Positions 52,073 through 61,877 of a stretch of 64,000 nt of DNA are shown piece by piece. The notes under the pieces were generated by a model that ran no database searches, was not told where the DNA came from, and was given only the letters and a program-made list of their open reading frames with translations. Where the stretch lies: positions 4,935,703 through 4,999,702 of the forward strand of contig NZ_CM011002.1 of NCBI RefSeq assembly GCF_000158095.2, in the 5' to 3' direction. A program made the position numbers and the translations under genes. The stretch's first letter is position 1. The number at the start of each line of letters is the position of its first letter. Source of the stretch: Roseibium alexandrii DFL-11. Lineage in GTDB: Bacteria; Pseudomonadota; Alphaproteobacteria; Rhizobiales; Stappiaceae.

Positions 52073-53104
52073 ATGGATGATCCGGGCAGCCGGCCGGCGA
52101 CCATTGAAGACGTCGCAAAGCTTGCGGGCGTGTCTATCGCGACTGTCAGCCGTGCCCTTCGTTCCCCGGAGAAAGTCGCCGAGAGCACTCGCAAGAAGGT
52201 AACGGCTGCCATTGCTCGGACCGGCTACACAGCCAACGCAATGGCTCAAAATCTTCGGATGCAGCGCTCGCAGATGGTCCTGGTGCTGGCCTCAGCCATT
52301 GCCGATCCGAATTTTGCCGGCATTCTCACGGGATTGGAAAAAGCCGCCAATGACCGCGGCTATGGCGTTCTGATAGGCAATACCGAGGGGACAACCGGAT
52401 TGGAGCAAAACTACCTTCGCTTCTTGTCAACCGGCATGGCGGACGGCCTGATTTTGCTGACGGGGCACATTCCAGTTGCCGGAGAACCGCAGACGCCTCT
52501 TACAGCCCTCCCGCCTATCATTGCCACCGAACGGCCTGTAGATCGGGCCGATATCAGTTATGTGGGTGTTGACGATGTCGCGAGTGCAAAGATGGCAACC
52601 GAATACCTCATTTCACTCGGTCACCGCAGGATCGTTTTCATTTCAGGCGGTCCCGCGGATGTCCGCAGCGACCTGAGGCATTCGGGCTACCAGAAGGGCT
52701 TGATGGAATCCGCAGTGACCCTGCGCGACTGGCGGCTGGAAGGGGATGGTTCGGCGGAAAGTGGCCGCGCTGCGGTCGAGCGCCTTTTCATCAAGGATGA
52801 TCTTCCTACCGCGTTTTTCTGTTTTAACGACAATACGGCGATCGGTGTCATATCGGCACTTCAAATGCGGGGTTACCGCGTACCGGTAGATTTCTCGGTA
52901 CTTGGGTTCGACGACATTCCTTTTGCCAACAACTTCACACCGGGCCTGACCACGATCCGCCAGCCCCGTCAACATATTGGGGAGATGGCGATGTCACTCC
53001 TGCTGGATAAACTGGCCAACCGGACACTCTCGGTTCAAACGCATCTTCTGCACGGCGATCTGATCGTTCGGGAAAGCTGCGCGGGCGTTCGAAAGGACCG
53101 CTAA
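52073..53104 (+). CDS. LacI-family transcriptional regulator
   Basis: A 343-residue LacI/GalR protein. The N-terminal helix-turn-helix reads TIEDVAKLAGVSIATVSRAL (residues 10-29) with a hinge-helix region near 50-60, followed by a type I periplasmic-binding-like effector domain (about 65-335). It is divergent from the ribose-type sugar operon and next to three TGTAAA-type operators, so it is probably that operon's repressor with the imported sugar or a product as inducer. The convergent mannitol dehydrogenase gene ends 82 bases downstream. Confidence 0.92.
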   Translation: MDDPGSRPATIEDVAKLAGVSIATVSRALRSPEKVAESTRKKVTAAIARTGYTANAMAQNLRMQRSQMVLVLASAIADPNFAGILTGLEKAANDRGYGVLIGNTEGTTGLEQNYLRFLSTGMADGLILLTGHIPVAGEPQTPLTALPPIIATERPVDRADISYVGVDDVASAKMATEYLISLGHRRIVFISGGPADVRSDLRHSGYQKGLMESAVTLRDWRLEGDGSAESGRAAVERLFIKDDLPTAFFCFNDNTAIGVISALQMRGYRVPVDFSVLGFDDIPFANNFTPGLTTIRQPRQHIGEMAMSLLLDKLANRTLSVQTHLLHGDLIVRESCAGVRKDR

Positions 53105-53186
53105 CATCTTGTCGGGACAGAACCGGTTGCCCCTTCGAACCAGTGAGTCATGCCCCATTTTAACCGTATCAGATGGGTGCCTGGAT

Positions 53187-54704
53187 TTAGCCAGGGTTGC
53201 TCGCAGACCTCGCGGTCGCGGTCTGGGCAATTTGTAGATACTCGCGCAGTGCGGTCTCGCAACCGTCTGACCAGATGCGCCCAAGCCAGTGTTCGAATGC
53301 AGTGGCAAACCGTGCGTTTGCGGCGAGGTCGCCATAGACGTCGGACTGCTCCAGCCACGCGAGCGGTCTTAAGCGCGCGTTTTGCGCCGCGTCCGTGCGC
53401 TGTGACCAATAGGGGTCGTTGGTTTCTATCCGAGACCCATCTTCTCTCGAGCCTTCGCACATTCTGGCCCAAAGGGCTTCCACGAGGGCCAATCCCTCGA
53501 TTGGCGTGCCGTTCTCAAGACCATCTTCTATAGCCGGCAGCACAAAGCCTGTGTGCCGGGAAGACCCGTCAAAGGCAACGCGCCGCGTGGTGTCCAAGAC
53601 GGCCGGGTTTGAAAAACGGCTCCGAATAAGGTCGACATACTGGGCAGGGGTCATTTTCGGAACCGCAGAAACATGCGGAACAATTTCGTCTTTCAGGACT
53701 TTTGAGAACATAGCCGAAATTAGAGGATGCGCCATGCAGTCAGCAATGGTGCTCAGTGACAGGATCTCTCCGGCGTTTGCGATGACCTGATGCCCCGCAT
53801 TCAGCAGCCGCAACTTCATCATCTCGTAACCGTGGACATTGTCGGTAAACGTCGCCCCAACCTTCTCCCATTCGGGGCGGCCAGCACAAAACCTGTCTTC
53901 CAAAACCCACTGACGGAAGGTTTCGTGAGAGACGGGTGCCTTGTCATCCAGACCGAATTCGCGGGCAAGTGCGATCTCCCGAGAACCGGTTGCTGGGACA
54001 ATGCAATCGACCATGGAGTTGGGAAAGGTGCAGTTTGCGTCAATCCAGTCCGCCAGATTCGGATCCGAAAGACGGGCGAGGCCAAGGACGGTTTGACGCA
54101 GGATCTGGCCATTGGCCAAAAGATTGTCGCAACTCAGTCCGGTAAAGGGGCCGTGTCCTTGATCACGGCGCAGCTTTAATCCTGCGACCATGGCACCGAA
54201 CGCGGTTTTTGGCGTTTCTGGGTGCTGCGCATCGTGCTGGATGTCAGCGTGCCGTCTATCGAATTCCTTCGTGACCGGATCTATGTAGTAGCCGCCCTCT
54301 GTGACCGTTAAGGCGACGATGCGAATGGCAGGATCGGCCATTTGCTGAATGAGGGGGGCATTGTCCGCTGCGATTGGCAGGTAGCCGGTCATGGAACCGA
54401 CGATTTCTGCACTTGTTTTCGAAGGGTTCAATTCAACCAGCGTCGTCAGGCAATCTTGCGCGACGAGTTTGTCCCGCATGGCAGCATCATATGGCCGTAC
54501 GCCGGCGCCTATGATGGCCCAATCATGGGCATGCCCGTCCTGCATCAACCGATGCAGATACCAGGCCTGATGAGCCCGATGGAAATTGCCGACACCGATA
54601 TGGACAATTCCAGGTGTCAGAGCAGAGCGATCATATCTTGGCTTGGTGACTCTGGAAGGAATTGTAGACAAGGTCGCATCTGAAAGAGGTATCAGCTCAT
54701 CCAT
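53187..54704 (-). CDS. mtlK: Mannitol 2-dehydrogenase (long-chain polyol dehydrogenase)
   Basis: A 505-residue member of the mannitol dehydrogenase family: N-terminal Rossmann domain with GVGNFHRAHQAWY near residue 37, and a C-terminal helical domain with the catalytic motif (KLRLLNAGHQ region, residue 297 onward). It oxidises D-mannitol (or D-arabinitol) to the ketose with NAD. Position at the end of smoE-F-G-K-S is the same as in Rhodobacter, which supports the name. Its start overlaps the end of smoS by 13 bases. Confidence 0.9.
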   Translation of the reverse strand: MDELIPLSDATLSTIPSRVTKPRYDRSALTPGIVHIGVGNFHRAHQAWYLHRLMQDGHAHDWAIIGAGVRPYDAAMRDKLVAQDCLTTLVELNPSKTSAEIVGSMTGYLPIAADNAPLIQQMADPAIRIVALTVTEGGYYIDPVTKEFDRRHADIQHDAQHPETPKTAFGAMVAGLKLRRDQGHGPFTGLSCDNLLANGQILRQTVLGLARLSDPNLADWIDANCTFPNSMVDCIVPATGSREIALAREFGLDDKAPVSHETFRQWVLEDRFCAGRPEWEKVGATFTDNVHGYEMMKLRLLNAGHQVIANAGEILSLSTIADCMAHPLISAMFSKVLKDEIVPHVSAVPKMTPAQYVDLIRSRFSNPAVLDTTRRVAFDGSSRHTGFVLPAIEDGLENGTPIEGLALVEALWARMCEGSREDGSRIETNDPYWSQRTDAAQNARLRPLAWLEQSDVYGDLAANARFATAFEHWLGRIWSDGCETALREYLQIAQTATARSASNPG

Positions 54705-55465
54705 TGTCCGCCATCCACATTGTAGGTTTGGGCGAGAATGTAATCGGCATCGCTGGAGGCCAGGAAAACCGCCATTCCAGTCAGATCGTCGGCTGTGCCC
54801 ATGCGCCCGAAAGGCACGGCTTCGCCGACTTCCCTTTTCTTCTGGCCCGGAGCCTTGTTTTCATACTTTGCAAAGAAGGCGTCGACGCCATCCCAATGTT
54901 CACCGTCGACCACACCGGGCGCGATGGCATTCACATTGATGCCGTGCTCGATCAGGTTGAGGGCAGCCGACTGGGTCAAGCTGATGACCGCGGCCTTGGT
55001 GGCGCAATAAACCGCAACAAGCGGTTCCCCCCGGCGGCCGGCCTGGCTTGCCATGTTTATGATTTTGCCACCGCCGCCACGTTCGATCATGTGGCGGGCG
55101 ACTGCCTGCATCGTGAACAAGGTACCAGCGACATTGATATCTAAGGTACGGGCGAAATCAGCGCGCTCGATCTCGACAATCGGCGCTGCAGTAAATATCG
55201 CTGCGTTATTGATCAAAATGTCGATCTGCCCGAGCGCTGAGACCGTCGTCTCGACCGCCTGGTCGATGCTGTCCTGCCGCGTGACGTCCATTTCAACGGC
55301 AATGGCTGCCGGGCCGAGATCGTCAGCTGTTTGGTTTGCGCGTGCGCCATCAATATCGGCGATTGCCACTTTTGCCCCCTCGGCGATGTAGGCCCGGGCA
55401 AACGCAAGGCCGATACCGCGCGCTGCCCCGGTAATCAGCGCCGATTTTCCTTCGAGCCGTTTCAT
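54692..55465 (-). CDS. smoS: Sorbitol dehydrogenase (SDR family)
   Basis: A 257-residue SDR protein with cofactor motif TGAARGIG (13-20), NNAA near 87, and the catalytic set Ser in INMASQAG, Tyr and Lys in YCATK (YxxxK intact). It closely resembles SmoS-type sorbitol (L-iditol) 2-dehydrogenases that convert sorbitol to fructose and galactitol to tagatose. It overlaps smoK by ATGA at its start. Confidence 0.9.
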   Translation of the reverse strand: MKRLEGKSALITGAARGIGLAFARAYIAEGAKVAIADIDGARANQTADDLGPAAIAVEMDVTRQDSIDQAVETTVSALGQIDILINNAAIFTAAPIVEIERADFARTLDINVAGTLFTMQAVARHMIERGGGGKIINMASQAGRRGEPLVAVYCATKAAVISLTQSAALNLIEHGINVNAIAPGVVDGEHWDGVDAFFAKYENKAPGQKKREVGEAVPFGRMGTADDLTGMAVFLASSDADYILAQTYNVDGGQWMS

Positions 55466-56466
55466 GCCATCCTCAGACCGTTGACATCGAATTTGTGAAT
55501 GACATCAGTGCGCGGCGTCATGTAGATCTTGTCGCCATGCCGGAAGCCGACTTCACCACCAGCTCGAACAGTGAGGGTTTCAGCAAGCCCGGATTCGTGC
55601 ACGTGGAAGAACGTGTCGGAGCCCAGGTGTTCCGAAACGCTGACAACGCCCGACCATTGCCCTTCAGTTTCAGAAACAGTGATGTGTTCAGGGCGAATAC
55701 CGATTGTGTGCGCGCCATGCTCAGCGGCTTCTGCGCCTTCAATGAAGTTCATCTTCGGTGATCCGATAAACCCGGCGACGAACTTGTTGCGTGGGTTTTT
55801 GTAGAGTTCCAGTGGCGATCCTACCTGCTCGATGTTGCCTGCACGCAGGACAACAATTTTGTCCGCCATGGTCATGGCTTCAACCTGATCATGGGTCACG
55901 TAGATCATCGTGGTCTTAAGGCGTTCGTGAAGCTCTGAAATCTCCAGCCGCATGCCGACCCGCAGGGCCGCATCAAGGTTTGACAACGGTTCGTCGAAGA
56001 GGAAGGCGGATGGCTCGCGGACAATTGCCCGGCCGATTGCAACGCGCTGGCGCTGACCACCGGAGAGTTGTCCGGGGCGCCGGTCGAGATAGTCGGTGAG
56101 GTTCAGGACAGCAGCGGCCTGTTCGACCCTGCGGTCTTGTTCGACCTTGTCGAGCTTTGCCATGCGCAGGGGAAACGCGATGTTCTTGCGTACCGACATA
56201 TGCGGATAAAGCGCATAGGATTGGAAGACCATAGCCAGACCCCGTTTGGCCGGTGGGACGCTGGTCGCATCCTGTCCATCGATCAGAATCTGTCCGGAAG
56301 TAATGTCTTCCAGACCGGCAATCAGCCGGAGCAATGTGGACTTGCCACATCCGGATGGGCCGACAAAGACCGTGAATTCTCCGTCCCCGATTTCGAGATC
56401 GAGCGAGGGAATGACTTCAACGTTGCCGAACCTCTTGGTCACCTGCTTGAGTGTGATTTGTCCCAT
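55462..56466 (-). CDS. smoK: Polyol ABC transporter ATPase
   Basis: A 334-residue UgpC/MalK-family ATPase: Walker [10 protein letters not shown], signature [14 protein letters not shown], Walker [16 protein letters not shown], switch VTHDQ, and C-terminal OB-type regulatory domain from about 235. It energises SmoF/SmoG. The second such ATPase in the window (with 19278-20339), but clearly in the polyol operon. Confidence 0.92.
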   Translation of the reverse strand: MGQITLKQVTKRFGNVEVIPSLDLEIGDGEFTVFVGPSGCGKSTLLRLIAGLEDITSGQILIDGQDATSVPPAKRGLAMVFQSYALYPHMSVRKNIAFPLRMAKLDKVEQDRRVEQAAAVLNLTDYLDRRPGQLSGGQRQRVAIGRAIVREPSAFLFDEPLSNLDAALRVGMRLEISELHERLKTTMIYVTHDQVEAMTMADKIVVLRAGNIEQVGSPLELYKNPRNKFVAGFIGSPKMNFIEGAEAAEHGAHTIGIRPEHITVSETEGQWSGVVSVSEHLGSDTFFHVHESGLAETLTVRAGGEVGFRHGDKIYMTPRTDVIHKFDVNGLRMA

Positions 56467-56477
56467 GACAGTGTTCC

Positions 56478-57308
56478 CTACTTAACCGCGCCGAATGTCA
56501 GGCCGCGAACGAGTTGTTTTTGACTGAACCAGCCAAGGATCAGGATGGGGGCAATTGCCATGGTCGAGGCCGCGCTAAGTTTGGCGAAAAACAGGCCCTC
56601 GGGGCTCGAATAGCTGGCGATAAACGCCGTCAATGGTGCCGCGTTGACGGCCGTCAGGTTCAGCGTCCAGAAAGCTTCGTTCCAGGCCAGGATGAAGTTC
56701 AACAACATGGTTGAGGCGATGCCCGGTATGGCCATCGGTGTGAGAATGTAGAGGAGCTCTTCCTTAAGTCCCGCGCCATCCATCCGGGCGGCTTCCAGAA
56801 TCTCGCCCGGAATCTCCCTGAAATACGTGTAGAGCATCCAGACTATTATCGGCAGGTTGATCAACATTAGGACGATCGTCAGTCCGATGCGGCTGTCAAG
56901 AAGGCCCAACTGGATGAACAGCAGGTAGATCGGGTAAAGCACGCCAACTGCGGGCAACATCTTTGTGGACAGCATCCACAGCAGGATGTCCTTGGTGCGT
57001 TTTGAAGGCACGAAGGCCATCGACCAAGCGGCCGGAACTGCGATGATAAGTCCCAAGATCGTGGAGCCGCCAGCCAGGAATATGGAGTTCCATAGGAAGC
57101 GCATGTAGTCCGACCGCTCCTGCACCACCGAATAGTTCTCCAGCGTCCAATCAAAGAACAGAAATATTGGTGGATCGGCGATTGCTTGCGCTTCAGTCTT
57201 GAAGCTTGTGAGAATCGTCCAGAGGATTGGAAAGAAAATCAGTAAACCTATCAACCAGGCGACGGCTGTGTTGATCATTTTCCGGTTGTTTGAAACTGCG
57301 CGGGCCAT
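56478..57308 (-). CDS. smoG: Polyol ABC transporter permease SmoG
   Basis: A 276-residue MalG-like permease with six hydrophobic segments. The EAA loop reads [20 protein letters not shown] near residue 170, and the end is the family's RGLTFGAVK. The ATG at 57308 has GAGGAG seven bases upstream; a GTG five codons earlier is rejected. It lies 11 bases after smoF and before smoK. Confidence 0.91.
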   Translation of the reverse strand: MARAVSNNRKMINTAVAWLIGLLIFFPILWTILTSFKTEAQAIADPPIFLFFDWTLENYSVVQERSDYMRFLWNSIFLAGGSTILGLIIAVPAAWSMAFVPSKRTKDILLWMLSTKMLPAVGVLYPIYLLFIQLGLLDSRIGLTIVLMLINLPIIVWMLYTYFREIPGEILEAARMDGAGLKEELLYILTPMAIPGIASTMLLNFILAWNEAFWTLNLTAVNAAPLTAFIASYSSPEGLFFAKLSAASTMAIAPILILGWFSQKQLVRGLTFGAVK

Positions 57309-57319
57309 TTGATTACTCC

Positions 57320-58198
57320 TCACGCGTCAAGGTTTTTGCCGACGATGCGCATCAGGAAGATCGCAACGATATTGGCGAGGATAATGGCGTAGACACCACC
57401 TGCAGAGCCGAGGCCAACGTTCTGGCTTTCCAGCACGCGCTGGAAGATCAGATAAGACAGTGTCTTGGTGCCAAAGGCACCGCCGGTGGTGACGAAAATT
57501 TCCGCGAAAATCGCCAGCAGAAAGATTGTCTGGATCAAGGTCACGATGGTGATTGCCCGCGCCAGATGCGGAAGAACGATGAAAAAGAAACGCTTGTGGA
57601 CAGGGGCGCCGTCCATTTCAGCTGCCTCCAGCTGCTCACTATCGAGAGACTGGATAGCGGTCAGCAAGATTAGCGTCGCGAACGGCAGCCACTGCCAGGA
57701 GACGATCATCACCAGCGATGGCAGTGACGCCTGGCTCAACCATTGTATCGGCTCGGCCCCAAAAAACTTCCAGAGATGCGCCAGAATGCCGTTGACCGGA
57801 TCCATGAACATGTTCTTCCAGACCAGCGCGGATACTGTGGGCATCACGAAAAAAGGCGCAATAACCAGAATTCGGACAACTCCCTGACCCCACATTGGCT
57901 GATCCAGCAAGATCGCCAGTGCAATTCCCAAGGCGATGGTGATGACCAGAACGCCCCCGACAATGATCAACGTGGTCTGAATGCTGGGCCAAAACGAGCT
58001 TGAACTCACGAACCTGACATAGTTGGTAAATCCGACCCACTCTAACCCGTTGGCCATGGAGTCGCCGCGCAGTGGCAGGTATTTCTTGAAGGAAAAGAAC
58101 AGCGTCATGCACAGCGGGATAAGCATCCAGCCCAAGAGCAGAACGACTGCTGGTGCCATCATCATCCGGGCGGCAGAACGTGATTGCTGAGTGGCCAT
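57320..58198 (-). CDS. smoF: Polyol ABC transporter permease SmoF
   Basis: A 292-residue MalF-like permease with six hydrophobic segments beginning near residue 13. The EAA loop is EAAEMDGAPVHKRFFFIVLP near residue 195. It pairs with SmoG in the inner membrane. The gap to the binding protein (120 bases) holds a hairpin. Confidence 0.91.
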   Translation of the reverse strand: MATQQSRSAARMMMAPAVVLLLGWMLIPLCMTLFFSFKKYLPLRGDSMANGLEWVGFTNYVRFVSSSSFWPSIQTTLIIVGGVLVITIALGIALAILLDQPMWGQGVVRILVIAPFFVMPTVSALVWKNMFMDPVNGILAHLWKFFGAEPIQWLSQASLPSLVMIVSWQWLPFATLILLTAIQSLDSEQLEAAEMDGAPVHKRFFFIVLPHLARAITIVTLIQTIFLLAIFAEIFVTTGGAFGTKTLSYLIFQRVLESQNVGLGSAGGVYAIILANIVAIFLMRIVGKNLDA

Positions 58199-58275
58199 GA
58201 CACATCTCCTCTGTTGACGGACGCGGGTCCATCTCGAAATATATCTTTAAAATGAAATGGCAGAAGGAGGCCGAA

Positions 58276-58296
58276 GGACGGGCGAACCCGCCCTCC
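58276..58296 (-). other. Intercistronic hairpin between smoE and smoF
   Basis: Inner stem GGGCG/CGCCC (58280-58284, 58289-58293) with a 4-base loop, plus outer GGA/TCC after a one-base bulge. It begins 22 bases after the smoE stop. No T run. Confidence 0.5.
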
Positions 58297-58318
58297 GGAA
58301 CTGGAAGTTAGCGCGAGC

Positions 58319-59623
58319 TTATCGGTAGCCGGCGGCTTCCATTGCATCGTTGGTCAGAGCTTGAGCTTTGGCCAATGCCTCTTCTACGGTCTGTTGACCT
58401 GCATAGGCAGCCGAGAACTCCTGGCTCACTTCAGTTGCGATACCGGCAAACTCCGGGATGGCAGCGAACTGGATGCCAACGTATGGGCTTGGTTCGACTG
58501 TCGAGTTATTCGGATCAGCCGACAGGATTGAGTCCAAGGTCATCTTGGCGAACGGTACGGCCTGATACTCTGGGGTCTCGTACAGAGATGTCCGCGCACC
58601 TGGAGGAACATTGGCCCAGCCTTCTTTGGCAGCTACGAGTTCGATGTAGGACTTGGATGTGGCCCACTCGATGAATTCTTTCGCTGCTGCTTCTTTTTGA
58701 GTCCCGGCAGGAATTGCCAGTGCCCAGGCCCACAGCCAGTTCGAACGTTTGCCGAGACCGGCATCGGGCGCGAGCGCGAAGCCAACTGATTCAGCAACGG
58801 TCGAGTCGTTGGGGTTTGTCACAAAGGACGCTGCAACAGTGGCATCAATCCACATGCCGCATTTGCCTTGCTGGAAGAGCGACAGGTTTTCATTGAAACC
58901 GTTGGTCGCGTATCCCGGAGGGCCAGAAGCGTCCATCATGTCTTTATAGAAGTTCAGCGTGTTGGCCCATTGTTCAGTGTCGAACTGAGCGTTCCAGTCC
59001 ATGTCAAACCAACGTGCACCGAACGAGTTCGACATCGCGGTGATGAATGCGCCGCCTTCACCCCAACCAGCCTTGCCGCGGAGGCAGATGCCGTTGATCT
59101 CGTTGTCACGGTCGGTCATCGCCGCAGCGGCTTCCTTGACAAAGTCCCAAGTCGGCGCGTCCGGCATTTCCAACCCGGCTTTAGCCATGAGGTCGGTGCG
59201 GTACATGATCATGGAGCTTTCGCCATAAAAAGGAGCAGCATAAAGCGTTCCGTCGTGGCTCAGTCCGCCGGCCATGGCAGGCAAAATGTCACCGGCATCA
59301 TATTCATCGGAGAGATCGTTTAGTGGAACGAGCCAGCCGTTTGCACCCCAGATCGGCGTTTCGTACATTCCAATGGTCATAATGTCGAAAGCGCCACCCT
59401 TGGTGGAGATGTCCGTCGTCACGCGCTGACGCAGTACGTTCTCCTCCAACGTGACCCACTCGACGGTGTGGCCGGTCTTTGCTGTGAAAGCGTCGGTGTA
59501 ACCCTGCATTCGGATCATGTCACCGTTGTTCACAGTTGCGATGGTAAGTGTTTCTGCCTGTGCTGCAACTGCAGTCATCACGACAAACGCGGTCGTCGCA
59601 CAAAGTGCGTTCTTTATGTACAT
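58319..59623 (-). CDS. smoE: Polyol (sorbitol/mannitol) ABC transporter binding protein
   Basis: A 434-residue family 1 binding protein with a signal peptide (about 23 residues, ending AQA). The binding fold resembles SmoE/MtlE sorbitol-mannitol receptors. It is first in the smo operon, with the LacI-type regulator gene upstream on the same strand and a 90-base promoter gap between them that holds palindromic sequences. Confidence 0.91.
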   Translation of the reverse strand: MYIKNALCATTAFVVMTAVAAQAETLTIATVNNGDMIRMQGYTDAFTAKTGHTVEWVTLEENVLRQRVTTDISTKGGAFDIMTIGMYETPIWGANGWLVPLNDLSDEYDAGDILPAMAGGLSHDGTLYAAPFYGESSMIMYRTDLMAKAGLEMPDAPTWDFVKEAAAAMTDRDNEINGICLRGKAGWGEGGAFITAMSNSFGARWFDMDWNAQFDTEQWANTLNFYKDMMDASGPPGYATNGFNENLSLFQQGKCGMWIDATVAASFVTNPNDSTVAESVGFALAPDAGLGKRSNWLWAWALAIPAGTQKEAAAKEFIEWATSKSYIELVAAKEGWANVPPGARTSLYETPEYQAVPFAKMTLDSILSADPNNSTVEPSPYVGIQFAAIPEFAGIATEVSQEFSAAYAGQQTVEEALAKAQALTNDAMEAAGYR

Positions 59624-59668
59624 CCGATCTCCTCCCTTGGCTGGATGTTGGGCAAACCATATGCGCTA

Positions 59669-59730
59669 CCGTAACGGCGAGTCAACTAAAAATTAACGCG
59701 CGTAAAATTTAATCTACGCAGAACTGCGTA
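59669..59730. promoter_or_regulatory. Cluster of palindromes before smoE
   Basis: Three inverted repeats: CCGT-A-ACGG (59669-59677), TTAACGCGCGTAAA (59693-59706, with a perfect ACGCGCGT core) and TACGCAG-AA-CTGCGTA (59715-59730). The last one covers the final codons of the LacI-type gene; on the minus strand it is followed by T-rich sequence, so it may double as that gene's terminator. The two distal sites are candidate operators. Confidence 0.4.
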
Positions 59731-60745
59731 AAACCAGGCGCGCTGAGAAGACGGTTTCTTCACGGCGGGCAAATCGCCCACCAGCTTCTATGAGGTTGTT
59801 GAGGGTTTTAAATGCGTGGTCCGACACGCTGTCGTAGTCGTGGGCTGCTGTTGTTAGAGACGGGCAGGTGAATTTTGAAAATGGGTGGTCGTCATGGGAC
59901 GCGACCCTCATGGCGCAGCCAGCACCGCGCCCGACCCGCAAGCCTTTCTCATAACAGGCGGATAGCAAGCCGATCGCCAGCCGATCGTTGCTGCACAACA
60001 CGGTGTTGGTGGGAAAGCCGCCGGTTTCCAGGATGCGAAGCGCACCGTCGCGCCCGATTTGTTCAAACGCCCAGCCCTCGCCCTCAATCTTCAGAATACG
60101 CGGTTCGAGGTTGCGCTCGGCCATCAGCTGTTCATAGGCAGCCCGCCGTTTGTTTGCGTTTGGGTTGGCAGGTGTGCGCATTTCAAAGAAACTTGGTGGT
60201 TCGCCCGTTCGGGTGAGATAGTCGACAGTTTGGGAGACAAAGCTGAAGTTATCAGATCCCACAAAGGCTTCCCCGATGCCTGCAATGTTGCTGTCAAACA
60301 GAACAGTTGGGACATCCTGGCAGAATTTCTCAACGGACAATTTGTCGGAAGCCCGGCCGAGCGGTGCGAGCAGGACCCCGGCTGGCTTCAGAGACCGCAG
60401 ACTATCAAGGATCTCATTCTCGAGCTGTTGTTGGCCGTGGGCGCTGTAAAGGGTTGGGTGAAACCCGGCCTCCAAACAGCGTTGCTCCATCTTCCTTGCA
60501 ATTTCTGTGAAGAATGGATCGGCAAGATAGGGGACGACAATGCCGACATTCTTGGTCAGCTTGCGGTTCTGGTTCATTGCAAAAATGTTTGGCCGGTAAT
60601 CGTATTTTTGCAGAGCGTCTTCGATTCGCAACCTTGTCGTTTGGCGGACGCTCTCGGGATTGTTGAAGTATTTTGAGAGCGTTGGCCGGGAGATGCCGCT
60701 GACCGCTGCAAACTCCTCCATATTCTTCAGCTTCCGCTCAACCAC
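59714..60745 (-). CDS. LacI-family regulator, probably of the polyol operon
   Basis: A 343-residue LacI-type protein. The DNA-binding segment is MEEFAAVSGISRPTLSKYF (residues 9-27), with PTLSKYFN where most family members have ATVSRALN, so its operator is probably atypical. The effector domain runs from about 67 to 340. The GTG at 60745 is preceded by AAGG-type sequence; an ATG at residue 9 is too late for the helix-turn-helix. It lies upstream of smoE on the same strand, which suggests control of the polyol genes. Confidence 0.88.
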   Translation of the reverse strand: MVERKLKNMEEFAAVSGISRPTLSKYFNNPESVRQTTRLRIEDALQKYDYRPNIFAMNQNRKLTKNVGIVVPYLADPFFTEIARKMEQRCLEAGFHPTLYSAHGQQQLENEILDSLRSLKPAGVLLAPLGRASDKLSVEKFCQDVPTVLFDSNIAGIGEAFVGSDNFSFVSQTVDYLTRTGEPPSFFEMRTPANPNANKRRAAYEQLMAERNLEPRILKIEGEGWAFEQIGRDGALRILETGGFPTNTVLCSNDRLAIGLLSACYEKGLRVGRGAGCAMRVASHDDHPFSKFTCPSLTTAAHDYDSVSDHAFKTLNNLIEAGGRFARREETVFSARLVLRSSA

Positions 60746-61004
60746 TTGTTCTGCCTTTCCGGTGCATCCGCATCATGAGCCGCATTTTTTGGAAAAATAC
60801 ACTTGTCTATGTTTCCGCGCGACAATTTTTGACATTACATTAGTTTGCGTAGCTGAAATTGGTCAAGCTACTGACAACACAACGTCTCACAATGAACTCG
60901 ATGTTTTGATAAAGGAGACACCCGGTCACTAAAACAGCATGAACAATGACCCATCTTAGGGTGAGGCTGGACAGGTGTTTGTAGGCGCTTGGAGCATCAC
61001 CGCT

Positions 61005-61864
61005 ATGTTTGAACGGGAGCGAACATGTTGCTGCTCCGGTTAAGGTAACCGCCTCAGATCTGCTGCACAGCTACGCAAGGCAATTTTCAAATCCAGAATA
61101 CATCCCGTATCTTGGCGGTAGCGCCATTCCAAGGCCTGCACTGCCAACGGCGTTCTCCTATGTTCCAACATGCATTCCGGGACACCGTCTTACGCTGCTG
61201 CAGAGAGATGACTTTGGCGCTGATTTTGGCAAGTTATCGCCAGATCCCACAGCAGGTGGCGTCGATCCGTGCCGGAGAATGGCAAATGGGTGTCGGACGT
61301 ACTCTGCGGGGCCGAACGCTCGGGCTCTATGGCTATGGCCGGATTGCCAAAGCCGTTGCAGGCTATGCTGAAGCCATCGGAATGAACGTCCAATGGTGGG
61401 CATCTGACGCTGGCCGCGAGCGTGCGATCAAGGAAGGCGCAAGGGTTGCCGAAAGCCGGGAGGTGTTTTTCAACTCCTCAGATATTGTAAGCTTGCATGT
61501 TCGCTTGAAGCCAGAAACGTGCGGCATCATTACGGAGGCCGACCTTGCGAACATGCAATCCCGCGCGCTCCTGGTGAATACCTCACGGTCCGGCCTTATC
61601 GCAACAGGCGTTCTTGAAGCAGAAGTCGCCTGTGGGCGGATATTTGCGGCCGTTGATGTCTTCGACCAGGAGCCACTACGCGATCGGGATAACGGGCTTC
61701 TGACTCATCCAAACGTGTTGCCGACACCGCATGTCGGTTATGTCACCGAAGACGAGTTCGATCTGCAATTCTCGGATATTTTCGATCAGGTCAACGCCTA
61801 CGCTGCTGGCAAACCAATTCATATGATAAACTCTGAAGCCTATGCGCCGTCAGCAAACTTATGA
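61005..61864 (+). pseudogene. Decayed D-2-hydroxyacid dehydrogenase
   Basis: From 61212 on, one frame encodes a good C-terminal part of a D-isomer 2-hydroxyacid dehydrogenase: LYGYGRIAKAVAGYA (NAD site), LLVNTSRSGLI, VDVFDQEP and TPHVGY (catalytic Arg/Glu/His regions). Just upstream, the preceding conserved stretch GTPSYAAAE is in another frame (61179-61205) and hits a stop at once. Removing two bases of the repeated AG at 61204-61208 would restore it. Further upstream only shattered traces remain (RERT near 61017-61028 and a TAG at 61119), so the N-terminal domain is lost. The 60746-61004 gap before it is AT-rich and shows no gene. Confidence 0.8.
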
Positions 61865-61877
61865 TCACTTTAGGTGA

